Source: JACDBZ01 sp036262075 (GTDB lineage Bacteria > Chloroflexota > Limnocylindria > QHBO01). From it: 64,000 nt of DNA. The notes beneath the pieces were generated by a model. The model saw only the letters and a program-made list of their open reading frames with translations, was not told the DNA's origin and made no database searches. Made by a program: the position numbers and the translations under genes. Positions 20,501 through 28,657 of this stretch are shown in pieces (position 1 is the first letter of the stretch; every line of letters starts with the position of its first letter). Where the stretch lies: the NCBI GenBank assembly GCA_036262075.1, contig DATAJO010000005.1:38246-102245 (forward strand), read 5' to 3'.

Positions 20501-22159
20501 CTAGTGAGTTGCGAATCCCATTTCTGCCATGAACGGTGACGGGCGAGTCGGGTCGAAGGCCAGAATCAGGCGCTCCGTGGCGCGGGTGAGAGCAACGTAG
20601 GCCAGCCGGCGCTCCTCCTCCATGGCCCGGTCCGGATCCGACGCGTCGGCGATGCTCCGCGCGTTCGGCATGCGGCCCTCCTCGAACCCGACGATGACGA
20701 CCGTTCGCCACTCGCGCCCCTTCGAGGCGTGGACCGTGGCGAGCTCGACCGGCGCATCGGGGTCGCGCAAGGCGGCCATCCGCGCCCGGGCGGCGTCGTA
20801 GGCGGCGACGAAGGCATCGACGGACCGGTACGCGGTCGCCCAGCCGAGGAGGATGTCGAGCGCGGCGTGCTCGTCGTCCGCAACGCCGTCGGCCGCCGGG
20901 TCGCCACGGTTCCAACCACGCGCCGCCCGGGCGTGCCGCAGGACGGTGAACGCGTGGCCGGGCGCGCCGGCGCCCCGCACCGCGTCGACGAGCTCGACGA
21001 CCGAGGCCGACTCCACGATCGGCGGCACGGCGGCGTGGTGGCGGATGCCGGCCCGGACGAGCGCGGCGAGGACGGGCGTCAGCTCGGCCCGGGTCCGGGT
21101 GAGGAAGCACAGCGAACGTCCGGCCCGATCCTCGCGCGCGGCGAGGGCGGCCAGGGCATCGGCCCATCCGTCGTCGGCGGTGCTCCAGGCTCCGATGTCG
21201 GCCGGGTCGAGCGCCGAGCCCGCCGGCGCGCGGATCGGCTTCGCGAAGCGCTCGGCGTTGCGGGCCACGACCCGGGCGGAGGCCTCGACGACGGCGCGGG
21301 GGCATCGGTAGTTCGTGGCCAGCATGACGCGCCGCGCGGTCGGATAGAGCTCGCCGAAGCGGAGGATGCGGCGCACGTCGGCGAGCCGCCAGGCATAGAT
21401 CGTCTGGTCGTCGTCGCCGATGACGACGAGGTTGTCCTCGGGCGCGGCGAGCAGCCGGACGAGCCGGAGCTGGGCGGCGTCGACGTCCTGGAACTCGTCG
21501 ACGAGGACGTGGCGGAAGCGCGCCTGCCACCGCTCCCGGAGCCGTGGATCCGCGAACAGGAGCCGGGCCGCCTCGACGACGAGGTCGTCGAAGTCGATCG
21601 CGCCCCGCGCGGCGAGGATGTCGCGGTAGGCGGCGACTGCCTCCTCCGCATCCGGCGGCGGTGCGCGGTCCTCGATCCGCCAGGCCGATACGTACGTGTC
21701 GAGATCCGCGGCCTCCGGGACGGAGAGGTCCGGTCGGGCCGCCATCGCGCGCCGTCGGGCGGCACGGAGGAGCGGCAGCCGGTCCACGACGAGCGTGCGC
21801 CCGTCCCCCGCGTCGACGAGGACCTGCCGGGCCAGGGCGTGGAGCGTCCGGACCTCGATCCGCGAGGCCTCCGCGACATGCGGCACGATCCGGGTGGCGA
21901 TCCGTCGGCCGAGGTCGACGGCGGCATCGCGGTTGAACGTCACGACGCAGATCGCCTCGGGCGGCACGCCGCGCGCGATCAGCACCCCCATCCGTGCGAT
22001 GAGCGTCGTCGTCTTGCCGCTGCCGGCGGGCGCGATGATCTGGGCCGGTCCGTCGGGGAGCGTCGCGGCGGCCCGCTGCTCGGGATCGAGGGCGTCGAGG
22101 ATCGGCGCCAGCCAGTCCGGTGCGGGCCCAGGGCGGGTGGGGGAGGGCGCGACCGTCAT
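20501..22159 (-). CDS. UvrD/PcrA-like superfamily 1 DNA helicase, short form
   Basis: The 552-residue protein shows the ordered SF1A helicase motifs: DPEQRAAATLPDGPAQIIAP then GSGKTTTL (motif I, about 46-53), VVTFNRDAAVDL (Ia), VLVDEFQDV (II), VIGDDDQTIYAWR (III), ATNYRC (IV), VELATVHASKGREWRTVVIV (V) and RRLAYVALTRATERLIL (VI). It is about 150-200 residues shorter than UvrD/PcrA, with reduced 1B/2B insertions. It may serve excision repair by displacing UvrC and the cut oligonucleotide, given the uvr genes around it, or recombination. Its ATG is 6 nt after a minus-strand -10 box. Confidence 0.9.
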   Translation of the reverse strand: MTVAPSPTRPGPAPDWLAPILDALDPEQRAAATLPDGPAQIIAPAGSGKTTTLIARMGVLIARGVPPEAICVVTFNRDAAVDLGRRIATRIVPHVAEASRIEVRTLHALARQVLVDAGDGRTLVVDRLPLLRAARRRAMAARPDLSVPEAADLDTYVSAWRIEDRAPPPDAEEAVAAYRDILAARGAIDFDDLVVEAARLLFADPRLRERWQARFRHVLVDEFQDVDAAQLRLVRLLAAPEDNLVVIGDDDQTIYAWRLADVRRILRFGELYPTARRVMLATNYRCPRAVVEASARVVARNAERFAKPIRAPAGSALDPADIGAWSTADDGWADALAALAAREDRAGRSLCFLTRTRAELTPVLAALVRAGIRHHAAVPPIVESASVVELVDAVRGAGAPGHAFTVLRHARAARGWNRGDPAADGVADDEHAALDILLGWATAYRSVDAFVAAYDAARARMAALRDPDAPVELATVHASKGREWRTVVIVGFEEGRMPNARSIADASDPDRAMEEERRLAYVALTRATERLILAFDPTRPSPFMAEMGFATH

Positions 22160-22165
22160 CGGTCC

Positions 22166-22171
22166 ACCCTA
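22166..22171 (-). promoter_or_regulatory. -10 element of the helicase gene
   Basis: On the minus strand TAGGGT, preceded by GGC, ends 6 nt before the ATG at 22159. This gives a leaderless transcript divergent from the LCP gene. Confidence 0.5.
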
Positions 22172-22231
22172 GCCACGGCCGCTTACCGGCCGATCACCGC
22201 CCGCTTACCGGCGAGCGGCGCCTCGACGGCC

Positions 22232-22237
22232 TATCCT
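22232..22237 (+). promoter_or_regulatory. -10 element of the LCP gene
   Basis: TATCCT preceded by GGCC, giving a leader of about 43 nt before the GTG at 22287. The duplicated CCGCTTACCGGC (about 22178 and 22201) lies just upstream, between the two divergent promoters, and might bind a regulator. Confidence 0.45.
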
Positions 22238-22286
22238 TGGCGCCGCCGCCGGCACCCGCGGCAGACACCGAGCGACGAGGACCCGC

Positions 22287-23486
22287 GTGAACCATCCCCA
22301 GGCCAGCCGGTTCGCCGATGGCGGCGACGTCCCGTACGACCGCGAGCTGATCCGATCCGGCGGGGTCCGCAGCCGATCCGACCGCGGCTCGCAGCGGCGG
22401 TCGGGCTCGCACGGGGACCACGCGCGACCGGTGCCGCGGCCGCGCCCGCGGCGTCGCCGGTCGATCGGCCGCACGATCAAGCTCGTCCTCCTGCTCGTGC
22501 TCGTCGCGGTCATCGCCGGCGCGGTGCTGCTCGGGATGCGCGCCGCGGCGTTCAACCAGACGGTGTCGACCGCGCCGTTCGTCTCGTCCGCCCTGTTCGG
22601 CCCGCTGAACGGGGACGAGCGGGTCAACGTCCTGATGATCGGTTACGGCGGCGGCGACCACGACGGGGCCTACCTCGCCGACTCGATCCAGATCCTGTCG
22701 ATCGACCCGGAGACCGACACGACGACCTCGATCCCGATCCCGCGCGACCTGTGGGTCGAGGGCGTCGCGGCCTACCCGCAGAACGGGAAGATCAACGAGG
22801 TGTTCGCGAATGCCGAGCTCGCGGGCGGCCTCGACAACGCCGGTGATGCGCTGGCCGAGGTCGTGAGCGAGGTGACCGGCCTGCGGGTCGAGCACTGGAT
22901 GTCGATCGACTTCGCCGGCTTCGAGGAGATGGTGACCGCGGTCGGCGGCGTGACGGTGAACAACCCGACCGAGTTCTGCTACACGACGATCCCGGCCTTC
23001 CACGAGCAGGGCCTGTGGACGATGGGCTGCTTCCCGCAGGGCGAGCTCGAGCTCAGCGGCCCGCAGGCGCTCGCGTACGCCCGCGCGCGCTACACGAGCG
23101 TCGTGTCCGAGTCGACCGACTTCGCGCGCTCGGCGCGCCAGGCGCGGATCATCGCCGGCCTGAAGGCGAAGGTCGGCGGCGGGGGCATCGGCATCGGCAC
23201 CATCGGTCCGGGCCTGGGCCTGATGGACGCGATGGAGGGTCGGGTCCGGACCAACCTGTCGGTCATCGACCTCGCCCTGCTGTCCGGCCACCTGTCGGCC
23301 GATCGGCGGATCGAGCTGACCGAGGGCCCGGTCCTCACCGCCACGACGAACACGATCGGCCAGTACATCCTCATCCCGACCGGCTGGACCGGCCCGGGCG
23401 ACTACGGCGGCCTGCGAGCCTACCTGGCCGAGGGCCTCGCCGAGCCGATCGAGGCCCAGGTGTCGGGCGCGGCCGATGCGCCGTAG
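22287..23486 (+). CDS. LytR-CpsA-Psr (LCP) family cell-wall ligase
   Basis: LCP enzymes move lipid-linked glycopolymers onto peptidoglycan outside the membrane. This 399-residue protein has a basic, disordered cytoplasmic N-terminus (RPRPRRRRSIGR), one membrane helix (about 66-87), and then the LCP core: GAYLADSIQILSIDPET, SIPIPRDLWV with catalytic-site Arg and Asp, KINEVFANA, VGGVTVNNP, and ALAYARARYTS. It supports a monoderm-type wall carrying attached polymers. The GTG start is the only good candidate upstream of the basic region. The stop overlaps the NUDIX gene by 11 nt. Confidence 0.92.
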   Translation: MNHPQASRFADGGDVPYDRELIRSGGVRSRSDRGSQRRSGSHGDHARPVPRPRPRRRRSIGRTIKLVLLLVLVAVIAGAVLLGMRAAAFNQTVSTAPFVSSALFGPLNGDERVNVLMIGYGGGDHDGAYLADSIQILSIDPETDTTTSIPIPRDLWVEGVAAYPQNGKINEVFANAELAGGLDNAGDALAEVVSEVTGLRVEHWMSIDFAGFEEMVTAVGGVTVNNPTEFCYTTIPAFHEQGLWTMGCFPQGELELSGPQALAYARARYTSVVSESTDFARSARQARIIAGLKAKVGGGGIGIGTIGPGLGLMDAMEGRVRTNLSVIDLALLSGHLSADRRIELTEGPVLTATTNTIGQYILIPTGWTGPGDYGGLRAYLAEGLAEPIEAQVSGAADAP

Positions 23487-23985
23487 CCGCCGGATCGGCA
23501 TCGGCGACGTCCCGCGCCTGGCGCTCCGCGTCCTCATCGAGGTCGCCGGCCTGTTCGGCGGCAGGTACCGGCGCACGGAGGGCGGCCACCTCCTCGTGAC
23601 CGATGCGGACGGCCGCATCCTCGTCGTCCGCACCACGTACCTCGGCCGCGAATGGATGCTTCCCGGCGGACGGGTGGAGCGCGGCGAGCGACCCCACGAG
23701 GCGGCCGTGCGCGAGACGCGCGAGGAGACGGGGATCGAGGCGACCATCGGACGGCTCGTCGCCGTCGACGCGTCCGACCGGGACGGCACGAGCTTCGTGT
23801 TCGCGGCGGCGCCGGCGGGCGGGACGCTCGAGCCGCAGCTCGGCGAGATCGCCGCGGCGGGCTGGATCGACCGCGACACGCTCCGTGATGCCGCCCCGCG
23901 GCTCGATCGGCTCCTGACCGCCATCGAGCGGGCCGAGCCCGATGGGGTGGCCTACGTGACAGGCCTCGGCAGCCGTCGAGCCTAG
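23476..23985 (+). CDS. NUDIX hydrolase
   Basis: The 169-residue protein carries a complete Nudix box at about 57-79: GGRVERGERPHEAAVRETRE followed by ETGI, matching GX5EX7REUXEEXGU. Such enzymes cleave nucleoside diphosphates linked to another group, or sanitise oxidised nucleotides; the substrate cannot be deduced. The first 30 residues (LALRVLIEVAGLF) look like an amphipathic helix. It overlaps the LCP gene, and its own 3' end holds the uvrC promoter. Confidence 0.9.
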   Translation: MRRSRRIGIGDVPRLALRVLIEVAGLFGGRYRRTEGGHLLVTDADGRILVVRTTYLGREWMLPGGRVERGERPHEAAVRETREETGIEATIGRLVAVDASDRDGTSFVFAAAPAGGTLEPQLGEIAAAGWIDRDTLRDAAPRLDRLLTAIERAEPDGVAYVTGLGSRRA

Positions 23986-23988
23986 AAT
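23983..23988 (+). promoter_or_regulatory. -10 element of uvrC
   Basis: TAGAAT (context CCTAGAATCGG) spans the NUDIX stop codon and ends 6 nt before the uvrC ATG. The same TAGAATCGG string precedes uvrB and the tRNA-Leu at 39045. Confidence 0.6.
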
Positions 23989-23994
23989 CGGGGC

Positions 23995-25998
23995 ATGAGC
24001 CCCACGCGCCCCCTGCCCGAGCCGCTGCGCGCCGTGCTGCGCCGGCTGCCGACGAAGCCGGGCGTGTACCTCATGAAGAACGCCGAGGGACGGGTCCTGT
24101 ACGTCGGCAAGGCGGACTCGCTCCGAAACCGGGTGCGCTCCTACTTCGCGGCCCGGGGCCCCGAGGACGCGCGCATCGCGCGCATGGTGGCCGAGGTCGC
24201 CGACGTCGAGTACATCGTCACCGACACGGTGTCGGAGGCCTATCTCCTCGAGTCGAACCTCATCAAGGAGCACCGGCCGCGCTTCAACATCCGGCTGCGC
24301 GACGACAAGAGCTACCCGTTCGTGAAGATCACCCTCGGCGAGGACTTCCCGCGCATCGTGCGCACCCGGAAGCTGGCCAGGGACGGGAGCCGCTATTTCG
24401 GCCCGTACGCATCGGCCTCGAGCGTCGACGAGACGCTGAAGCTGCTGCGCAAGATCTTCCCGTTCCGGACCTGCAACCTCGACATCCCCGAGGGCAAGCG
24501 CGTGCTCGAGCGGCCGTGCCTGCTCTACTACATCAACCGCTGCCAGGGCCCGTGCATCCAGGCCATCGGCAAGGCCGAGTACCGGGCCACGATCGACCAG
24601 ATCGTCGACTTCCTGGAGGGCAAGCAGGAGCCGATCGCGGCGCAGCTGCGCCGCGAGATGGAGGAGCACAGCGCGGCGCTCCGCTTCGAGCAGGCGGCGG
24701 CGACCCGCGACAAGCTGCGCGCCGTCGAGCGGACGATGGAGCAGCAGAAGATGGCCGCCTTCAGCCGGGCCGAGCACGACGTCATCGGCTTCGCCCGCAC
24801 CGAGGACGAGGCCTGCGTCCAGGTCCTCCAGGTACGCAACGGCAAGCTCATCGGCCGCGAGCACTTCATCGTCGAGGGCGCCCGGGACGTTTCCGACCCG
24901 GAGGTGCTCGGCTCCTTCCTCCAGCAGTACTACGCCAGCACCGATGCGCTGCCGCGCGCCCTGCTCGTGCCGGTCATGCCGGCCAATGCCGACGACCTCG
25001 CCGCGTACCTCGCCGAGCGGCGCGGCGTGCGCGTCACGATCAGCGTCCCGGAGCGCGGGGAGAAGCGGCGCCTCGTCGAGCTCGCCACCAGGAACGCCGA
25101 GGAGGCGCTCGAGCGCGAGCGCGCGGAATGGCTGGCCGATGCCGCCAAGCGCGAGGAGGCGCTCGGTGGCCTGGCCAGGGCGCTCGGGCTGCGCCGGCCG
25201 CCGGAGCGGATCGAGTGCTACGACATGTCGAATATCCAGGGCACCTCGGCGGTCGGCTCGATGGTCGTGTTCATCGACGGCAAGCCGGACCCGCGCGAGT
25301 ACCGGCGCTTCCGCATCCGCTCCGGCGAGACGCCGGACGACTTCCGGATGATGGCCGAGGTCCTCAGGCGCCGATTCAGCCGCGTGGCGAAGCTGCGCGC
25401 CGAAACGGGCGCGCTGTCGCTCGCGGCGGTGGGCGCCGACGAGGCGCCGGAGGGGGACGGCGATCCGGGTGAGCCCGAGGACATCGCCCCCGACGCCGGC
25501 CCGATCGAGAAGGACGGGGACGAGGCCCCATCGTCGCGCGAGTCGGGCTGGGCCGTGCCGGACCTCGTCATCGTCGACGGCGGGAAGGGCCAGCTGTCGG
25601 CGGCCGTCGGCGTGATGGAGGAGCTCGGCATCACCGACGTGCCGCTCGCCGGCCTCGCGAAGCGCTTCGAGGAGCTGTACGTCCCCGGCCGCCCGGACCC
25701 GATCGTCCTGCCGCGCCGGTCGCAGGCGCTCTATCTCGTCCAGCGCATCCGCGACGAGGCCCATCGGTTCGCGATCACGTACCACCGCGACGTGCGCGGC
25801 AAGCGCGCGCTGCGTTCCGAGCTCGACGAGGTCCCGGGCATCGGCCCCGGGCGGAAGCGGGCGCTGCTGAAGCGCTTCGGCTCGGTGCGCCGCCTCCGCG
25901 AGGCGAGCGTCGACGAGATCGCCGCCACGCCGGGGATCAGCCGCGAGCTCGCCGAGCGCCTCAAGTCCCATCTCGCCCGCGAGGGCATGCTCGCGTAG
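23995..25998 (+). CDS. uvrC: Excinuclease ABC subunit C (UvrC)
   Basis: UvrC makes both DNA incisions during nucleotide excision repair. The 667-residue protein has the N-terminal GIY-YIG nuclease (PTKPGVYLMKN then GRVLYVGKADSLRNRV, about 20-50), a Cys-rich linker (CNLDIPEGK, RCQGPC), a UVR motif (SAALRFEQAAATRDKLRAVE), the RNase H-like endonuclease domain (IECYDMSNIQGTSAVGSMVV and PDLVIVDGGKGQL), and paired helix-hairpin-helix motifs at the end (EVPGIGPGRKRALLKRFGS, AATPGISRELAERL). An acidic insert of about 50 residues (near 470-520, with EAPEGDGDPGEPED) interrupts the endonuclease domain between RRRFSR and the VIVDGG strand. The start follows a -10 box directly. Confidence 0.97.
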   Translation: MSPTRPLPEPLRAVLRRLPTKPGVYLMKNAEGRVLYVGKADSLRNRVRSYFAARGPEDARIARMVAEVADVEYIVTDTVSEAYLLESNLIKEHRPRFNIRLRDDKSYPFVKITLGEDFPRIVRTRKLARDGSRYFGPYASASSVDETLKLLRKIFPFRTCNLDIPEGKRVLERPCLLYYINRCQGPCIQAIGKAEYRATIDQIVDFLEGKQEPIAAQLRREMEEHSAALRFEQAAATRDKLRAVERTMEQQKMAAFSRAEHDVIGFARTEDEACVQVLQVRNGKLIGREHFIVEGARDVSDPEVLGSFLQQYYASTDALPRALLVPVMPANADDLAAYLAERRGVRVTISVPERGEKRRLVELATRNAEEALERERAEWLADAAKREEALGGLARALGLRRPPERIECYDMSNIQGTSAVGSMVVFIDGKPDPREYRRFRIRSGETPDDFRMMAEVLRRRFSRVAKLRAETGALSLAAVGADEAPEGDGDPGEPEDIAPDAGPIEKDGDEAPSSRESGWAVPDLVIVDGGKGQLSAAVGVMEELGITDVPLAGLAKRFEELYVPGRPDPIVLPRRSQALYLVQRIRDEAHRFAITYHRDVRGKRALRSELDEVPGIGPGRKRALLKRFGSVRRLREASVDEIAATPGISRELAERLKSHLAREGMLA

Positions 25999-26027
25999 CG
26001 CATCGGCTCGGTTCGGCTGGCGTCGGC

Positions 26028-26033
26028 TATACT
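26028..26033 (+). promoter_or_regulatory. -10 element of secD-secF
   Basis: TATACT preceded by GGC, with a leader of about 90 nt. The leader holds a 6-bp hairpin (26045-26060, GCCGCG/CGCGGC), but no known riboswitch was recognised. Confidence 0.55.
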
Positions 26034-26129
26034 CGTCGCCGCCCGCCGCGAAGCCGCGGCGTGTTTCGTGTCCGGAGCGCCTCGCCCGACACGCCATCTC
26101 GCACGATCTGAGGACGGACCAGCCGCAGC

Positions 26130-27467
26130 ATGACCTGGCGTCGCATGGCCCCGTGGGTCATCGGGGTGATCGCCGTCGTGGCGATCTTCATCAGCCTCCC
26201 GCGCACGACGCTCGGGCTGAACTGGCTGCCCGACAACATCTTCGGCATCGAGTTCCGAACGGTCCTCGGCCTCGACCTCGAGGGCGGGCTGCGCGTCACG
26301 CTCAAGGTCGAGCCGCAGCCGGGACAGGAGATCACCGACGCGGACCTCGAGCTGACGCGCGACGTCATCGAGCGCCGCGTGGCCGGCATCGGCGTCAACG
26401 AGCCGCAGGTGCGGTCCGAGATCGCCGGGGACGGGACGCGCCGGATCATCGTCGAGGTGCCGGGCGTCAGCGACGAGGCGCAGGTGCGGGACCTCGTCGG
26501 CGCCACCGGGCGGCTCCAGTTCATCGACCCGGGGAGCCAGCAGCTGACCGAGGGCCAGGACATCAGCGACCTCCTCGAGTCTGGCGCCGTGCGGGAGCTG
26601 TTCGACGGCAGCGCCATCGAGCAGGGAACCGTGGCGCCGGCCGTCGGAAGCGGCGGCCAGATCGGCGTCTCCTTCAGGCTCAACGACGAGGCGAGCCGGA
26701 TCTGGTGCGAGTTCACGACCGCGAACGCCCGGACCGGGGTCGGCCCGATCGCGCTCGACGAGCGCGTCATCACCGTCCCGCGCATCGACTCGCCGATCTG
26801 CGGCGGCGAGACGATCATCACCGTCGGACCGCCGACCCCGGCGAACGAGGTCGAGCGCACGAACCTCTACAACACGCTCCGTTACGGCGCGCTGCCGGTG
26901 TCGCTCAGCGAGCAGGGCGTCGAGCGGGTGGACCCCACGCTCGGCGCGAACTTCCTGACCCAGGCGCTCGTCGCCGGCGCGGTCGGGCTGTTCCTCGTCC
27001 TGTTCTTCATGGTCGCCTACTACCGCCTGCCGGGCGTGCTGGCGGCGATCGCGCTGATCTTCTACACGTTGGTCATCTACGCGATCTTCCGCGTCATCCA
27101 CGTGACGTTGACGCTCGCCGGCGTCGCGGCCTTCATCCTCAGCATCGGCATGGCGGTCGACGCGAACATCCTCATCTTCGAGCGCATGAAGGAGGAGATC
27201 CGCGCCGGCAAGACGCTCGGACCGGCGATCGAGGCCGGCTTCAACCGGGCGTGGTCGAGCATCCTCGACTCGAACGTCAGCTCGCTCCTCGTGGCCGGCT
27301 GGCTGTACTGGCAGGGCACGACCGTCGTCCGTGGCTTCGCCCTCGTCCTCATCATCGGCGTGCTCGTCAGCATGTTCAGCGCGGTCACCGTGACCCGGAC
27401 ACTCCTGCGCTACGTGACGCGCACGAACTGGGGCCGGCGAATCGAGCTGTACCACGTGGAGCGCTAG
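26130..27467 (+). CDS. secD: Protein translocase subunit SecD
   Basis: SecD with SecF uses the proton gradient to pull exported proteins out of the SecYEG channel. The 445-residue protein has an N-terminal helix (9-25), FRTVLGLDLEGGLRVTL (family signature), a periplasmic P1 domain (DVIERRVAGIGVNEPQV and IIVEVPGV), and the conserved membrane half with five helices including ILSIGMAVDANILIFERMKE (about 338-357), the RND-type motif. The P1 domain is short compared with Escherichia coli SecD, as in many Gram-positive-like bacteria. It is 3 nt from secF. Confidence 0.95.
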   Translation: MTWRRMAPWVIGVIAVVAIFISLPRTTLGLNWLPDNIFGIEFRTVLGLDLEGGLRVTLKVEPQPGQEITDADLELTRDVIERRVAGIGVNEPQVRSEIAGDGTRRIIVEVPGVSDEAQVRDLVGATGRLQFIDPGSQQLTEGQDISDLLESGAVRELFDGSAIEQGTVAPAVGSGGQIGVSFRLNDEASRIWCEFTTANARTGVGPIALDERVITVPRIDSPICGGETIITVGPPTPANEVERTNLYNTLRYGALPVSLSEQGVERVDPTLGANFLTQALVAGAVGLFLVLFFMVAYYRLPGVLAAIALIFYTLVIYAIFRVIHVTLTLAGVAAFILSIGMAVDANILIFERMKEEIRAGKTLGPAIEAGFNRAWSSILDSNVSSLLVAGWLYWQGTTVVRGFALVLIIGVLVSMFSAVTVTRTLLRYVTRTNWGRRIELYHVER

Positions 27468-27470
27468 GGC

Positions 27471-28604
27471 ATGTACGACCTCGTCAGCAAGCGCAACTGG
27501 TTCTTCGCCCTCTCGGCGCTCCTCACCATCCCGGGGGTGATCTTCATCCTCCTCGGCGGCCTGAAGCCGTCCATCGACTTCACCGGCGGCACCGAGTGGG
27601 AGGTGCGCTACGCCTCCGAGCCGTCCGCGGCCGAGGTCGAGGCCTTCCTCATCGACGCCGGGTACGAGGACGTCGTCGTCACCGAGCTGCCCGATGGCTA
27701 CCTGCGCATCCGCACGGAGCCGATCGACCTCGCCCCGCCACCGACGCCGGCGCCCGCCACGCCGACCCCGGCCGCGAGCGGCAGCGCCAGCGCGTCGGCC
27801 GATGCCTCCGCCGAGCCCTCTGCCGATGCCTCCGCCAGCGCCGAGGCGTCCGCGGGCGCATCGGCCGAGCCGTCGCCGTCGCCCAGCCCGACGCCGTCAG
27901 CCACGTCCTCGCCGAGCGCGACCCCGAGCCCGACCGCGTCGCCGACCCCGGCGCCGGTCGTCGAGGGCACGGAGTTCGCCGAGCTCCAGGAGCAGCTGGT
28001 CGAGGAGTTCGGGGAGGGCACGCCGCGCAGCGTGCGGACCGTCGGCCCGATCATCGGCGCCGACCTCATCCGCTCGTCGGCGATCCTCATCATCATCGGC
28101 GAGCTGTTCATCCTCGGCTACCTGTGGTTCCGCTTCGGCTTCCGCTTCGGGACCGCGGCGATCATCGCGCTGCTCCACGACGTCGTCCTCGTCGTCGGCA
28201 CGTTCGCGATCCTGGGGTACTTCCTCAACCTCGAGTTCGACGCGCTGTTCGTGACCGCGCTGCTGACGATCATCGGCTTCAGCGTCCACGACACGATCGT
28301 CGTCTTCGACCGCATCCGGGAGAACCGCGTCCGGCATGCCGGCGAGCCGTTCGGCGCGATCGTCAACCACTCGATCCTCCAGACCGTCGGCCGCTCGATC
28401 ATCACCTCGCTGACCGTGATCGTCACGCTCGGCGCGCTGCTGCTCCTCGGCCCGCCGACGATCCGCACGTTCACGCTCGCGCTCCTGCTCGGCGTGGTGA
28501 GCGGCACGTACTCGTCGATCTTCAACGCGGCGCAGATCCTCGTCGCGTGGGAGGACTGGGCGCAGAAGCGCAGGGAGCGTCAGCGCCAGGCCGCCCGGGC
28601 CTGA
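27471..28604 (+). CDS. secF: Protein translocase subunit SecF with Ala/Ser/Pro-rich insert
   Basis: SecF is the partner of SecD. The 377-residue protein starts with a helix (10-30) and KPSIDFTGGTEWEVRY, the SecF signature, and ends with five helices including SVHDTIVVFDRIRENR (about 274-289) and SRSIIT-like GRSIITSLTVIVTLGAL. Between residues about 88 and 162 the extracytoplasmic P1 region is interrupted by a low-complexity stretch of Ala, Ser, Pro, Thr, Asp and Glu (for example SASASADASAEPSADASA and PSPSPSPTPSATSSPSATP). The conserved domain resumes at EGTEFAELQEQLVEEFG. Frame and both flanks are intact, so it is an in-frame insert, not a break. Confidence 0.93.
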   Translation: MYDLVSKRNWFFALSALLTIPGVIFILLGGLKPSIDFTGGTEWEVRYASEPSAAEVEAFLIDAGYEDVVVTELPDGYLRIRTEPIDLAPPPTPAPATPTPAASGSASASADASAEPSADASASAEASAGASAEPSPSPSPTPSATSSPSATPSPTASPTPAPVVEGTEFAELQEQLVEEFGEGTPRSVRTVGPIIGADLIRSSAILIIIGELFILGYLWFRFGFRFGTAAIIALLHDVVLVVGTFAILGYFLNLEFDALFVTALLTIIGFSVHDTIVVFDRIRENRVRHAGEPFGAIVNHSILQTVGRSIITSLTVIVTLGALLLLGPPTIRTFTLALLLGVVSGTYSSIFNAAQILVAWEDWAQKRRERQRQAARA

Positions 28605-28645
28605 GCTGATAACGGAACGGTAAGCGAGGGGTGATCGCACCCGGC

Positions 28646-28651
28646 TACCAT
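28646..28651 (+). promoter_or_regulatory. -10 element of recJ
   Basis: TACCAT, preceded by CGGC, ends 6 nt before the GTG at 28658. It lies between that GTG and a possible earlier GTG (28631), so it favours the later start. Confidence 0.5.
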
Positions 28652-28657
28652 GCCGGC

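Noticed and set aside
28631..28657. Upstream GTG as the recJ start
   Set aside because: The -10 box TACCAT lies between it and GTG 28658, and the added nine residues are not part of the family.
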